Shown here one piece after another: positions 1 to 11,353 of a DNA stretch of 64,000 nucleotides. A program made the position numbers and the translations under genes. The first letter of the stretch is position 1; each line of letters starts with the position of its first letter. The stretch is from Haplosporangium gracile (lineage: Eukaryota > Mortierellomycota > Mortierellomycetes > Mortierellales > Mortierellaceae), in NCBI GenBank assembly GCA_015499985.1, contig JAAAUF010000007.1, forward strand, positions 69,014-133,013. Reading direction: 5' to 3'. The notes beneath the pieces are model-generated. The model was given only the letters and a program-made list of their open reading frames with translations. It did no database searches and had not been told where the DNA came from.

Positions 1-2
1 CT

Positions 3-608
3 CCTTATTCGGCTTCCACTCGTCATTTGAACCAGCGCGGAGTCAGCATGGATGTCATGGATACCCCCTCCACAAGTCACTACGACCCTATCGGGCTTGA
101 GACTTCGGTACATCCTCCTTCAGGAGCCGGCAACGTCCAGTACTTGATGCAGCAGCTGCCCGATGGTACTATTGCTGTCCAACCGGTTTACCTTGACCAC
201 CAGGCAGTTAGCCCCTACGGAGGCACTTCGCAACTCCAACAATCTCCCAACATCATGTACTCTGAAAACAGCAGTCTGAGCGGCGTGGTCAACAGCCCAT
301 CGCCTACTCTGCAAAGCGGTCCTTTGGGAGGGACATCTGGATCAGGAACAGGATCGAACGCCTACTTCGCACCCCCTCCAACAGCAATCAACTCTACCAA
401 CCCTGCAGGAATTAACCCCTATGGTGGTCAGTCTGTCCCAACGACACCTAAAGCAGGTTATGTCCTCCCGCCTTCATCCTCGGTGCCCTTCCCTCGTCCA
501 ATTCATGATGCTTCTGGGGTACCTTCTCCCCTGCTGCCCCAAGCGCCCCTGCCACCTAACTATAAGACCGGCGGCGTTGGTGCTCCCTCTCCTGGATCCC
601 ATTGCTAG
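3..608 (+). CDS. 3' end of a low-complexity protein gene (partial)
   Basis: The frame is open from the left edge of the window to a TAG stop at 606-608, so only the C-terminal ~200 residues are visible. The first in-frame ATG is at 48, but the frame has no stop before it, so the true start lies upstream. The visible part is rich in Pro, Ser, Gly and Gln, with a slightly more ordered stretch near its start (YLMQQLPDGTIAV). Such tails are common in fungal transcription regulators and signalling proteins, but no domain remains here to identify the protein. The reading frame is the longest in the region and its composition differs from the AT-rich spacer that follows, so I consider it coding. Function unknown. 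Confidence 0.6.
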   Translation, partial: PYSASTRHLNQRGVSMDVMDTPSTSHYDPIGLETSVHPPSGAGNVQYLMQQLPDGTIAVQPVYLDHQAVSPYGGTSQLQQSPNIMYSENSSLSGVVNSPSPTLQSGPLGGTSGSGTGSNAYFAPPPTAINSTNPAGINPYGGQSVPTTPKAGYVLPPSSSVPFPRPIHDASGVPSPLLPQAPLPPNYKTGGVGAPSPGSHC

Positions 609-765
609 GAAAAAAAGAGGGGCAATGGAGGCCGCTATTATACCTTATTAAATAACTCCTTAATAACCATATTTGAGTGTTTTTGCTAGGGGAGTTTTCA
701 TGTATTTTACAAATGCTGGTGGTTGTTTCCGAGACTAGAGTTGATACTAATGATATAAATATCTC

Positions 766-1988
766 TTAGAATCCCCAGTCCTCGGTGGTACCGCCTAATG
801 GGTCCATGCTGTTGAGTTCGTCGACCATGACATCCCTCGCCATCACCTCCAGTTCCTTTGCTACCGTAGCCAATATTTTCTAAATGAAGAAAAAGGGTTT
901 TGGTTTAGTCTCTGCGTGATACTGTGGTTTTATGTAATTTTGTTGTTTGCTATGATTTGTTACCTTAAAACGACTGTCGACACGCTGGAAGAGGTCGAGT
1001 GTCTGCATGTTCCAGATATTTTCATGTCCTGACAACTTTTCGTAGACCTGGGCGATCATGTCGCACAGGGATGCGAATGTAATAATATAGTCCAATTGGA
1101 ATGGCTGTTTTGAGAACGACAAAGCAATATTAATATGTATTTTTCCTTCCCTTGTTTTTTTTCAACAAAAACAACAATAAAGAGATCTCCCTTTGCAGGT
1201 CCTTGGTATTTGGTAGGCTTACCAATGGTCGAACATCCAGTTGTGAATACTCTCCCGTCTCCTCAAACGACTTGCCCTCCAGCAACGCCTTTCGACCCGT
1301 TGCCTTGAAAAACATCTACAAGAAAGCCCACAAAAAAATGAACAAAAAATACTTGACTGTTAGTACGTTGTTGTTTTTCATCTATCAAGATATCAATTCA
1401 AGACATGCAAGGGGAGAGAGTACGGCCCGCATGATCATGAACTCGGTTGAGTTGAACGAGCGAGTTAATAGTTTTGTTTTTTTTCGGCAAGGATGTATAC
1501 TGTACTATTTTGGATTTGGACTCGGAGGCGATAAAGTAATCGTACTCCTGAACAACAACTTGGAGCGCCTTGAGACAGTCGGCCTGGCTAGGGATCTCTA
1601 GAATGGTCGCCAGAGATGAACCCAGTATAAAGTACTGCATCGTCCTATCATATCCATTATCAAACAAATGTGATTTGTTAATTACATAAATCTTCTTCTT
1701 TCTGTGTTTTGATTGCGGGAAGCATGATGCGTCGTATAAATAAGTGTGTAAAGTTTACCTCCGCTGCATCTTCTCGTCGTTGTATGGGTACCCCTGACGG
1801 AGGTCCGCCTCTGAAAGGACGGCAGTGTTGTAGAGGACCATGCCACCCTGATGAACCCGTTGGAGGTATCTCCAGGTGGCGCTTCGTTTCGTCACTAGGT
1901 CGTGTTGGCTGCTGGCGGTGTGATACTGTTGTGGGATGCCAGTGGATCCTGGGGAGAGTATCGATGTAGGCGAGTTGATGACCGACAT
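766..1988 (-). CDS. Conserved fungal protein of unknown function, 5 exons, 238 aa
   Basis: Reconstructed exons on the minus strand are 1988-1759, 1644-1506, 1315-1223, 1104-964 and 879-766. All introns are GT..AG and the frame is kept, giving 238 residues from ATG 1988 to TAA 766. Near the N terminus is KRSATWRYLQRVHQG, followed by mostly helical segments such as QYFILGSSLATILEIP and QLDYIITFASLCDMIAQVY, and a C-terminal helix beginning KILATVAKELEVMARD. There is no signal peptide or clear membrane anchor. The pattern resembles a small conserved fungal family of soluble helical proteins without known function; that resemblance is from memory and unverified. Exon joining is well supported because every junction restores a continuous, conserved-looking protein. 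Confidence 0.75.
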
Positions 1989-2844
1989 TTGGCGCTTTGT
2001 GATTTTATGTTGATGGTTTGGTGGTTGACGGTTGACGGCTGGGAGTATTTGGTATATAAAGATGGAAGGCGGGCGTGAAAAAGGCCGGAGGTATCTGTTT
2101 CCGACGGTTCTAGGTGCTGATGGTGGTCTTTAGCCTGGTCCTTGTTCCTGATGGAGGAAAAAAAAAAGTACGCTGGTACCGGTATTGATGTAAAAATAAA
2201 TAAAAGGGTATGGGTTCTGTGTGTATGCTGATGTCGGATGTGCTTGTGACAAGGTGTCCCCTTGTGAATGTTGATGATGATGGTGATGCGGTCCTGAGTT
2301 ATTGTCCTCCTACGTCCTTATATGCTTTTTTTGACGGGGTTTGTTGGTTTGTTGAGATGGAAGACTTGAATGTTGAGGTTGGTTGTTGATGTAAGAAAAG
2401 AGATGAAAGAAGGAAGAAAGGAAAAAGAGAGTGTAAAGAGAAGTGCCCGAGACAAAGAAGAGGGTGCCGGGTGGGTCACAGGGGGGATGGCCTTAATTGT
2501 CGCAGGTTCTTTGGTGAGTGATAGGAAAGGGGCAGGCGGAGGACGAAAAGTGGCACTTGAGCCTTTTTGGTGCTCAATTGAAAAGGAGAGAGCACGGGCG
2601 GATGGGGAATGGATAGTCAGAAGTAAGCAAAATGAATGCTGGGCGCAAAAGCGCAAGCTAAAAAAAATAAAGCGCTTCGATGGCATGTGTAAAGGAGACA
2701 CACGGGTCTGCTTATTTTAGCGCAAAACGCACCACTCTTCCAACTAACAAGCGAGTGCTGATAATCCTCAAAAGCCGATCAGCTTCCTCCAGGACCACAA
2801 GCCATCCTTCTTGAAACCAGACCCTCGGCTTTCTTCTTCTTCGT
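1989..2844. other. Intergenic; 5' region of the 766-1988 gene
   Basis: This stretch lies between the start of the minus-strand gene and the 3' end of the F-box pseudogene. It has a purine-rich tract around 2394-2470 and T/G-rich sequence. Open frames exist on both strands at 2318-2720, but they overlap each other and are low-complexity, so I read them as chance. No gene seen. Confidence 0.5.
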
Positions 2845-4762
2845 CTAGGCACCTACAGCCATCAATTGCGTAACCTCAACCTCGGGACTCGCTCCAGACC
2901 CACATTTTCGATATATCACCACTAGGTCAAGTCTCGTCCAGAACGACGGCTTCTGCTGTACTTGTTGCTGCCACTGCCAAGGAAAATTATGATCGATAAT
3001 TCCGTCAATCGCCGACTTGACATCCGAAAGCATCCCACAGCTGCTCAACTGAAGCATCACTTCCAAATCGGAATCGTGCTTCTGTCGGATCTCCTCAGGG
3101 CTCATGCCTTCAAATAGCGCAACGTTATTAACGATCCTGGATGAGTCTCTGTCGATGGCTGCTTGCGATAACCTGTCGTTTCCGCTTGCTCCATTTTTGG
3201 TGCGACCATGATGACAGGTGGTTCGAGGAGGTAATCAAAGACGAGGAAGAAGAGGAAGAGTAGCAAACCACCTCGTCGATCTAGAGTCTCTCCAAATCTT
3301 TCAACCGTGTCAGCAAACAATATTTACTCTCCAAGTTCAGGAACAAGGTGGCCTTGACGTTCGAGTCTGAAGCGCTGCCATTCTCCAGAAACACGCTCGG
3401 GCAACAAATCTTAAGGTCGCGGAGACTGAAGCATACTCGGAAGATGTAACCGTAGACAGTACGACTCGCACGCTGGTCTTGGCCCGTCTCGGAAAAGGAG
3501 AGATGACATGTTTGAAGTCCTCGGCAGGGCCATACCCGTATCGAGTCATCGCGGACTGAGTGATAGGTTGAAGGTAGAGACGGAGCACCAGAAGGCTGAA
3601 GAGTCGGAACCTCTCGACGGAAAGTCACTTAGACGTCCAAGACCTCATATAGAATGTTTGAGGAGGTCGCCTTGATCGGGAGGAGATGTGGTAGTTGACA
3701 GAGCAAGTCGTGTAGGTATTTGGTGTATCCAAGCACTTCCAGAGTTGTGATTCTGATAGTGCTGCCGTTGAAACTGTTGTCCAGGAGAAGCCGTGACGTG
3801 TCAAAAGACAAATCCAAGTCTTGAACGGTCCAGTCTGTGGATTATGGACAGACAGCCATCCTCCCCGCATAGTCGTCGTACGTCAGTGAAGATCCAGCCT
3901 CAATCGAAAAATGAAACGAGCGCAACTTCAGTCCTCGAAGCGACTGTAAGTGTTGGCACAGCCTGGTGAGGTTGTTATCGTCAGCCGCAATGTGTTCTCG
4001 CAACACAATCTTGAGCTCCTGAAAGTACGGAGTCGAGGCCAGGAATATTTCCAGACATGGCTGGGGAAGCTAGGTATAGATGAGTTTGAGAGACTTTAGA
4101 GAGAAGGCGGTGGTGGGGATGGATTTCCAATGGCAGAAACCGTATGTGGTAGCCAGGGTCCGAATAAGTAATGGGCCAGAGCGATTCAATATAGGGGTGC
4201 TCCAGTTGGGTGCAGGTCTCAAGGAGTTGAGACATGCAAAGTTGCTGTCGCACACTTGGTTAATAGTCAAAGGAGTCAATGAAGTCATGTAAGACAAGAA
4301 TTCTGGAACTCCCACGCCGATCTCAACGTATCCCTGCATTATCAACTCTCATAGTGGTCATGCTGCCAAGGCCTGAGTAATGTTTATGGCCGAGATTCCT
4401 TTAACAGAAAGAATGCCGTTCCTGGTCTTGAAGATCTTGTCACCATGCGGATTCTGAACCAACCGCCGCTGGTGTTGCTGATACTCGTCATGAGTCTGTT
4501 TCAAGACACCCAGGAGCCAGTCTGTCTTCTCCTCAGCTTGACAACCGGACCTGCGGAAGAAGTAGTACAGATGAGTTGCTCTTGGGACCCGAGTGCGCAT
4601 CTTGTGCTTGAGAACCTCGAGTGGTAATCCGCTGTCCCAGAGCACCTCGCAGACGATGCGGACCCTGTTTATCGAGAACCATTCGCAACAGACGCAGATG
4701 AATGTTCTGCGGATAGCTGCGTGGTCGATGTGCGCGAAGATGTGGTCAAGGAGTTCTGGCAT
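2845..4762 (-). pseudogene. Decayed F-box/leucine-rich-repeat gene
   Basis: The ATG at 4762 opens an F-box-like N terminus (MPELLDHIFAHIDHAAIRRT, then a CCEWFSINRVR helix), the substrate-adaptor module of SCF ubiquitin ligases. That frame stops at 4358 after about 135 residues. Homology-like leucine-rich text then continues downstream in different minus-strand frames: around 4345-4070, 4253-3981, 3870-3629, 3628-3281 and 3105-2845. One segment (TVYGYIFRVCFSLRDLKI) looks like the C-terminal LRR region of large fungal F-box proteins, and the last piece ends at TAG 2845. At least four frame changes are needed, and no convincing GT..AG introns explain them, so the gene is broken. An intact relative would be roughly 600 residues. 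It is divergent from the DUF4246 gene at 5439. Confidence 0.7.
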
Positions 4763-5438
4763 AGCCAAGATCTTGAAAGGGTGATGGTTGGATGGAATGT
4801 TGGACCGAGGCTGGCATGTTGTGATTTGTTGGAGAGAGAAGTGGAGAAAAGAGCGAGAAGAAAGAGACAAAAGGCAAGCAAAACGAAGAACATAAAAATA
4901 ATCTACATCATTCCAAGCGTGTTCGATTTCCCCTTGAAAAAAGAAAAACGTGGTCGCATACTTGACTGTTGGGCGTAAAGCAGGTTCCATGGGATGTAAT
5001 GCAGGAAGGACAAACAAACAAAGTAAATGCCAGCTCATCCTTCAAGAAATACTCCGTCATCCTGTTTGGTAGAAGTGGTGACTCGACTCACTATGTAAAA
5101 GGGACTATGGATGTGTTTGATCCGAGTCCCTCTCTCACCTCTTGTCCTTGGTCACCTGAAGGAGACAGTCTGGGCCTGTCAATCATATTTTGATTTTTTG
5201 CCACTTGTTTTTTTTGCCACTTGTTTTTTTTGCCACCATCATGGCGCTAGTCTAATACAACACAGGGCTCTCATGTTTTTGCCACTCCAAAAAAAAAGAT
5301 ACAAAAAGTCATCTTTTCCCTCCTTTTTTTTCTTCTTCTTTATTCATCACCACTCAACCCTTCCTTCACTATTCTCACGCCTTTTACTACACACCCCCAA
5401 ACCACTCCAACGCCCAACAACACACTACCCGACAACAA
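4763..5438. promoter_or_regulatory. Divergent intergenic region upstream of the DUF4246 gene
   Basis: This is the shared upstream region of the F-box pseudogene (minus) and the DUF4246 gene (plus). It contains an imperfect threefold tandem repeat of T-run plus GCCACTTG at about 5194-5236, then pyrimidine-rich sequence up to the start codon at 5439. T/C-rich leaders of this kind precede many genes in this window. No TATA box close to the start is obvious. Confidence 0.4.
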
Positions 5439-7055
5439 ATGCCGCTTCCCAACCCCTGGACCGGCGACGACTACGAGGATGGCTTCCCCGTCACCCTCAT
5501 CACAGAGCTGACCATGATGGCCGTTTCAAACACCATCCGCGAGAAACCCAATTGGTGGCTCAAGTACAAGGACCCTGAGATTTCCGCCCGCTGGAGACAG
5601 GAGATCGAGGCTGCGGGGTTGGAGCGTCATGAGCGATACCGTCTTGGCAAGGCTGAGGTCGATTTTGTTTTTAAGGAACTTGAGTGGTATGCTCAGAAGC
5701 GGCAGGCCCAGGTGGATCAGGGAGAGGAGGTAGCGATTGATGTCGGTGTAGAGGGGACAAGGAGAGCGGATGGCTTGGTTCCTGAGGAGCTGAAGAAGCG
5801 GTTGATGGAGTGTGTCAAGAAGTTGGAGGATGTCCCTGAACACCTTAAGGATTGGCATCCTGGATCTGACCATCAGGTTCTGGACTTGGTTCATCCTTCG
5901 CTTTTCCCTTTTATTGCTGGTCGGACCCGTGTCACCAAGGAGGAGGCTCTTCCCGCACTCAAGTCGATCGGTTCTGGCGAAGTCATGCACAAGGCACCTA
6001 ACCCCAGAAAGATGCAAAAGATGTACCTCTCGGAAAAGTTCCAGTGGCTCCCTACAGACTTTAATGTCTTTCCCGAGGGGAAAGTCAAGGCCAAGTCGTA
6101 CATCAACAACCTTCACCCAGAGGAACACAAGGACATCTACCCGGTCTTGGAGGAGATTCTCGAGAAATTCTTGCCGATGTTTGAGGAGGTAGTTGGGGAG
6201 ATGGCGGTGTTTGAGGACAAGGCCAAGAAGCTGTCGGCGAATGCTTACGATTGGTACCCCGAGCCACCCGAGGCTGGTTCGGATGAGGATGAAAACGAGG
6301 TCTACAATGCATACTACGATAGTAGAGTCACTAAGCCTCTCGAGATCCCCGAGTTTACGCCCACCGCAGATGTCCCCAAGTATGACCTCAAGAACACCGG
6401 CAAGCCTCTTCAAGTCATTGTCAAGCTGGCCAACATTGAGCTGACGCCCGAGAACCCCAAGTACGAGGGCGGTACCTGGCATGTGGAGGGTATGGCCAAC
6501 GAGAACATTGTCGCCTCAGGAATCTACTACTACCACACTGAGAACATTTCCGACTCGCGTCTCAATTTCAGGATTCAAGTTCAAGAACCTAGCTACGAGC
6601 AGAGCGACGACAATGGTGTGCGACACATGTACGATCTGTGGAACGAAGGGCCTCTGGTTCAGTATCTGGATGGCGTCGTCACCAAACAAGACCGTTGCCT
6701 CGTCTTCCCCAACATCTACCAGCACCAAGTTCAACCCTTCACACTCAACGATGCCACCAAACCCGGATCACGCAAGATTCTCGTCTTTTTCCTTGTCAAC
6801 CCTGAGGAGCCTGTCCTGTCGACTACAAATGTCCCACCACAGCAGAAGGAATGGGCGACCGAGGATTATATGAAGGTAGTTGCACAAAAGTTGCCTTTAG
6901 AGCTGGTCCATGAGATTGATCTGTTGGTTGATTGGCCTATGGAGTTGGAGGAGGCCAAGAAACATCGGGAGGAGCTGATGAAGGAGCGCAAGTTCTTTGT
7001 CAAGACCATGGAGGAGGAAATCTTTGCCCGACCCTTCAGTCTCTGTGAGCATTAA
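5439..7055 (+). CDS. DUF4246 family protein (putative 2-oxoglutarate/Fe(II)-type fold), single exon
   Basis: One uninterrupted frame of 538 residues runs from ATG 5439 to TAA 7053-7055. It matches the fungal DUF4246 family: N-terminal PWTGDDYEDGFPVTLITELT, a central KAKSYINNLHPEEHKDIYPV segment, then the signature GGTWHVEGMANENIVASGIY followed by YYHTENISDSRLNFR. Near the C terminus come VFPNIYQHQVQPF and RKILVFFLVNPEEP. The spacing of His348 (WHVEG), His429 (YQHQV) and a following Arg recalls 2-oxoglutarate oxygenases, but the activity and substrate are inference. There is no signal peptide, so it is probably cytosolic. A decayed paralogue lies at 58148-59717. Length and the intact motifs argue that this copy is functional. 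Confidence 0.93.
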   Translation: MPLPNPWTGDDYEDGFPVTLITELTMMAVSNTIREKPNWWLKYKDPEISARWRQEIEAAGLERHERYRLGKAEVDFVFKELEWYAQKRQAQVDQGEEVAIDVGVEGTRRADGLVPEELKKRLMECVKKLEDVPEHLKDWHPGSDHQVLDLVHPSLFPFIAGRTRVTKEEALPALKSIGSGEVMHKAPNPRKMQKMYLSEKFQWLPTDFNVFPEGKVKAKSYINNLHPEEHKDIYPVLEEILEKFLPMFEEVVGEMAVFEDKAKKLSANAYDWYPEPPEAGSDEDENEVYNAYYDSRVTKPLEIPEFTPTADVPKYDLKNTGKPLQVIVKLANIELTPENPKYEGGTWHVEGMANENIVASGIYYYHTENISDSRLNFRIQVQEPSYEQSDDNGVRHMYDLWNEGPLVQYLDGVVTKQDRCLVFPNIYQHQVQPFTLNDATKPGSRKILVFFLVNPEEPVLSTTNVPPQQKEWATEDYMKVVAQKLPLELVHEIDLLVDWPMELEEAKKHREELMKERKFFVKTMEEEIFARPFSLCEH

Positions 7056-7175
7056 AAGCGGGCGGCGATCTTTGCATGTAATAATAAGGATAAATCCAGA
7101 ATTTTTTACATTTTTTTTCTTTCCTCCTACTGTATGCTGTGCGACGCGAATTATTTCATATTTTTTTTACTGTGT

Positions 7176-7790
7176 TCAAAAATAATACATCACCCTCAGA
7201 TCCGACGACCGCGTATAGGTAACAAGATTGAGCGTCAAGAACGCTAGGAACTGTAATTCCTTGACCATACTAAACGCCTCCCTCAACGTGCCTGCACCGC
7301 ATCTTCCTCAAACAGATACAACGACTCCTGAGGATGACAATACCACCCCATGTAACTGACCGTACTCGAGATATTTGCCGGTATAGTGTCGGATGCTTCG
7401 CCCTTCTTCTTCTTTTTCGGTGAATTTCCATTTCCTCCGCCACTTCCGCCTCCGCGTTGTTTATGTGATGTTGATGGTACTGATCAGGGTAATCCCCCGT
7501 CATCGAAATCCATATCCAGCTCCTCTAATTCTGTACACCCCCAGGTTCGACTCTTAAGAACCTTCTACGTCGCAAGGCAGCCGTCTCCAGCAGCGTACAA
7601 TTGAACGGCCCATCAATCCCTCCATGAGACTTAAAATGCCGAAACAACAAACTATACCGCTCATCAACCTCCGCCGGCACATGATTCATTCCCTCAAAAT
7701 CATAAAGCCGCCAAAGAATAGGGAGAAAAGTCCGGTACCAGAGCTTGCGGACGAGAAAACAGACATGAATGGTTTGGGATTGGAATCTGT
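7176..7790 (-). pseudogene. Second F-box-type gene remnant
   Basis: On the minus strand at about 7770-7550 there is text typical of the post-F-box region of fungal F-box/LRR proteins: VRKLWYRTFLPILWRLYDFE followed by GMNHVPAEVDERYSLLFRHF. It hits a stop near 7529, and a shifted frame continues with ELEELDMDFDDGG. A third segment ending in AFLTLNLVTYTRSSDLR reaches TGA at 7176. The frames do not join, and no proper start or F-box helix is preserved upstream. I therefore call it a fragmentary pseudogene, convergent with the DUF4246 gene 120 bp away. It could alternatively be a fast-evolving gene with unrecognised introns. Confidence 0.45.
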
Positions 7791-8537
7791 GTCAGGTTTT
7801 GGTGCCACCTCCCTTGTCCTTAATTTCTTTGGGTTCCCAGAGTGGGAGGAAGTATCTGATTCAAGCGAGGGTCTCTGGTGTCTCGAGGGCGTGGCGGCGT
7901 TGGTGGTGCAGGTGGAGATGAGGCGGAGCCATGTTTCTGGAGAAGTGGACGCGAGGTTTTTGATATTGCATTTTTGCTGGTGCTTTTTTTTTTCAGGGCT
8001 GGTATTTTGTGGTGCAAAAGTACTGTCCTGTCCTGCACTCGGAATGGCGGTTGAGTTGTCGTTGATGTTGATGAAATGAATGTGATCACCTTTTTGTTCA
8101 TGTTTTTCGAACCGTTGATAAACAGTTACCAGAGCCATCACGTGCGTTCATCCATTGCCACCAAATGACGACACGGAGACACGAAACTTCCTTCTCAAAC
8201 TCCTGCTCTGCACCAACTCCCTCACGGCCAACCGTCGATCAAACGCAACCTCGCGCTCGCTCAACCTTCTATTCAGAGAAAGCTCCTATTCAAAGGTCTT
8301 CTCGTTCTATGCCCGCTCTCGATCACTACAAACATCGTGTTTTCGATGCGTAAAAACGCATGAGTCGTCCTTCGCACTGTCGCTGTCGTTGTTGCTGCTA
8401 TTATGCTGGTCATTGGGGGTATCAACTGCCGCCGTTGAGTTTGTGGGTATTGAGAAGAGTAGCACAAAAAAGTCAAGCTTGGAAGGACGAGCTAGTATGG
8501 TACAAGAAAAAAGCTCTTTATAGAAGTGTTCTCTAGT
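7791..8537. other. Intergenic, no convincing gene
   Basis: Overlapping open frames occur on both strands (for example 7820-8101 minus and 8155-8523 plus), but they are rich in Ser, Thr and Pro and have no recognisable domain. Some of the sequence may be the eroded N terminus of the F-box remnant. Confidence 0.4.
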
Positions 8538-11353
8538 CTATGGCGACACTTTAGTCTTCTTGGCAAGATTTGCCGCCACGGTATCACCCTGGGCATCCTG
8601 AGTGTGGTTGTTGGTCTCTGCTTGGTGCTTGTGCTTCTTGGAGACCTGGACCACGCGAGCAGCCGTCGAGTTGTCATCATCATCCTGTTCCATGACCATA
8701 CTATTATTGTTGTTGCCATCGTTGCTGCCGCCTTCCTGCTTGACTGCCACCAAAGGTGTCGAAGACCGCTCCAATCGGCGCTTCTGCTCATCAATAGTCT
8801 CGTTGGTATCCAGCTTCTCCTTCTTGATGACCGGTACACTGCTACTGCTGGTGTCATCCTCATCCTCCTCAATGATTTCCTCCAGTCGGCTCCCTGTATC
8901 GTCGTCCTCGTCCTCGTCCTCATCCTCGCTCACGGGCATCGAGAGGGATCCATCCGCATAAGCAGATGTTGTTGGTGGGATCAAGAGACCCATCTGGTCT
9001 GAGTTCTGAGAGAGCTTGGGATCCACTAGCAACTTTTGGGCGCGGGCGATAAAGTGCGTCATTTGGCGCTCAAAGACGATCAATGGGTACTTTTCCGCCA
9101 ACTCTGCAAAATGGTGCTCCATCGTATCTCCTTCCAACGTCAAAAACTATTTTGCATAAACAGTGGCAAATGTTGATAATGTTAACATTAGTGTCATACA
9201 GGTTGTCGAATTTAGCTCCACATATGATGGAGGAATAGAGTATATAAATAAAAAGTTTTACCTCTTGAAGACGCTCATCCTTGGCTTGCTTGAAGGTAAA
9301 GTACTCGGGAGTCTTGGCAAACAAGATATCGTCCTGTCGATCCTTGGTTGTGACATCATGCAGTTGTGATCCGTGGCTCTTGGGCATGGATGTTGTCGAT
9401 CCCAATCCGCTGAGACTCTGAAACTGCAAGCCCTCGACACCGACACTAGACGAAGGAGGCGACGCAACAGTGACGTCCTCCATGACAATATCCTTGAGTG
9501 CTACCTCTTCTTCCTCCTTGTTGGGATCATCTCCAAATGAAAAGACGTCGAGAATGGTGTCGAATCCAGTATTTTCGTCGCAGAGATAAGACTCGAGCAC
9601 AGCCTGAGTCATCATCTCGAGCAACAACTTGTACCAGCCCTCCAGAACCTTGACTTTTTCCTTCTCTGCGTCCCCATTCTCCTGCTGCTCTTGATCCTCG
9701 TCCTTGACTTTCGAATCGGTTTCCTTGCCGTCTTTGACATCCTTATCCTTTTTATGTTTAGCCTCAGAGTTGTTGACAATGTCCCGGTAGCTCATGGCAG
9801 AACATTTGAGGAAGGCGGGAATGGCATCAACCAATCCTGCGACACGCTGATGTTCCTGTTTCCTGACGGTAGTCATAAAATAACTGTTGGCAAGCTTCTT
9901 TTTCAGCTCGAGGGCCTGTTGCTGTTCCTGCTGGAGTTTGGCGAGTGTGCAGCACGTCCGTTTGCAGTCCCTGCGGTGGTGACGGCGACAGTAGGAAGAG
10001 GCGGGGATCGGTTGGCTGAAAAGGGGTTGCATTTGTTGACCCCGCTCACTGTTTGCAAAACGCTGCTTGATTGCTGCGCGGGAAACGCCGTGTCGCCGGG
10101 AATGGAAGGCCGAATAGATGTTGAGTCCGGCCGAGTTAGTTGAGGAGGCAACGTCGAAGCGACCAAAGACCATGGATGTCAGTTGACAGAGATGGAGACG
10201 GATCTTGATGTGTCGAGGGAGGGTCTGCAGGGGACCATTGGATCTATGCGACTTGAGGATACCTGTTTTAGTAAAAGAAAAAAAAAGTAGAGGATTGTGA
10301 GTAAGATCGGGAAGACAAGGGAGTGAATGAATGAATGAATAATAATAACACTGGGAAATGGATTTGTTTGTGACACCATTGCCTTCCGAGATGGTGTCAG
10401 GCTGAGAAAGGGATAAAAAAAAAAAGAAAGAAACGAGAGTAGAGCTGAGCAGCGGTTTGAGATACTCGAAAACAACAACAACAACCACTGCACTCGAAAA
10501 TGCGTCCCGATCCCCACTTTTTGAAATATTTCTTCTTTTGTGAGACGACCCGAAGAGGACGAACGAACGAGTGGGGGGATAAAAAGGAGAGTAGGAGGGG
10601 TTGATTTGACACCCGAGTAATAACGAAACCAACAACAAAAACAACAACAGATAGAAAAAGGAAAACAAACATTACACATTTAGACAAACATATTCATTGG
10701 AAGAAAAAGAGCTGCTTACCATCGACAATGGCTTCGACATTGGATCCTTTGCGTCCAAGAACAACCGCCTCGTCCACAAGAGACCTCTGTCTCTTCCGCC
10801 AGTCATCCTGCTTCACGCCATTCGTGGCCTGCTGTTCAACGGCTAGCTCCTGTCTTGATGCCTGATATTGGGCCTCGGCTTGCTTCAAACGGGTCTCAAT
10901 CGAAACATGGAAGCAATGGTCAAGGATTCGGTGGTGTGTAGAGGGTGTAGATGATGATGCCGTCGTTGATGACGAAGTAGAAGAAGCCTGTCCTTTACTG
11001 CTGTTTCCAGAGGCATTGGAGGTCTGAGGAGGAGGCGAGGAGCGGGGTGACCTTGGAGGTGACGAAGGAACAGTAGGAGGAGAGCCAGGGGTCGCTCCTA
11101 CGCTACTGGTAGGATAGACAAGAGGAGTATAGGTCGCAGACTCGGGGAAGAATGTCCACGTTGGATAAGGATCATTCGTGGTAAATGTAGTAGTAGAAGG
11201 TGAAGCAATTGTTGCCTTTGTTGTTGTAGGAGCGCTCTTTAGAGGTGAGAGAGGCATTGCTGCTGTAGTAGTAGCTGTGGTAGTAGTAGCTGTGGTAGAA
11301 GAAGAGGTAGTGGAGACGGGCATGATGGGCAAAGCAGCAGTTTGAACTTCCAT
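8538..11353 (-). CDS. Orphan fungal protein with acidic, lysine-rich C terminus, 3 exons, 747 aa
   Basis: Exons are 11353-10720, 10262-9262 and 9146-8538, joined at GT..AG sites with frame preserved, giving 747 residues. The first ~135 residues are Thr/Ser/Pro-rich and disordered. A helical core begins near SIETRLKQAEAQYQASRQEL and runs through RHIKIRLHLCQLTSMVFGRF. A second helical segment (GWYKLLLEMMTQAVLESYLC) is flanked by charged linkers. The C terminus is acidic (SEDEDEDEDDDTGSRL) and then basic (AKKTKVSP), as in many nuclear proteins. I do not recognise the family. No signal peptide or membrane segment is seen. It is divergent from the gene at 12139, sharing a 785-bp upstream region. 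Function unknown; nuclear location is inference. Confidence 0.75.

Noticed and set aside
2318..2720. Overlapping open frames on both strands
   Set aside because: Low-complexity Lys/Glu-rich on one strand and Ser/Phe-rich on the other, produced by a purine tract.
5526..6482. Long minus-strand frame (318 codons) opposite the DUF4246 gene
   Set aside because: Shadow of the strongly coding plus strand.
7535..7560. GGTTCGA-type sequence that could be a tRNA T-loop
   Set aside because: No cloverleaf with acceptor and anticodon stems can be drawn around it.
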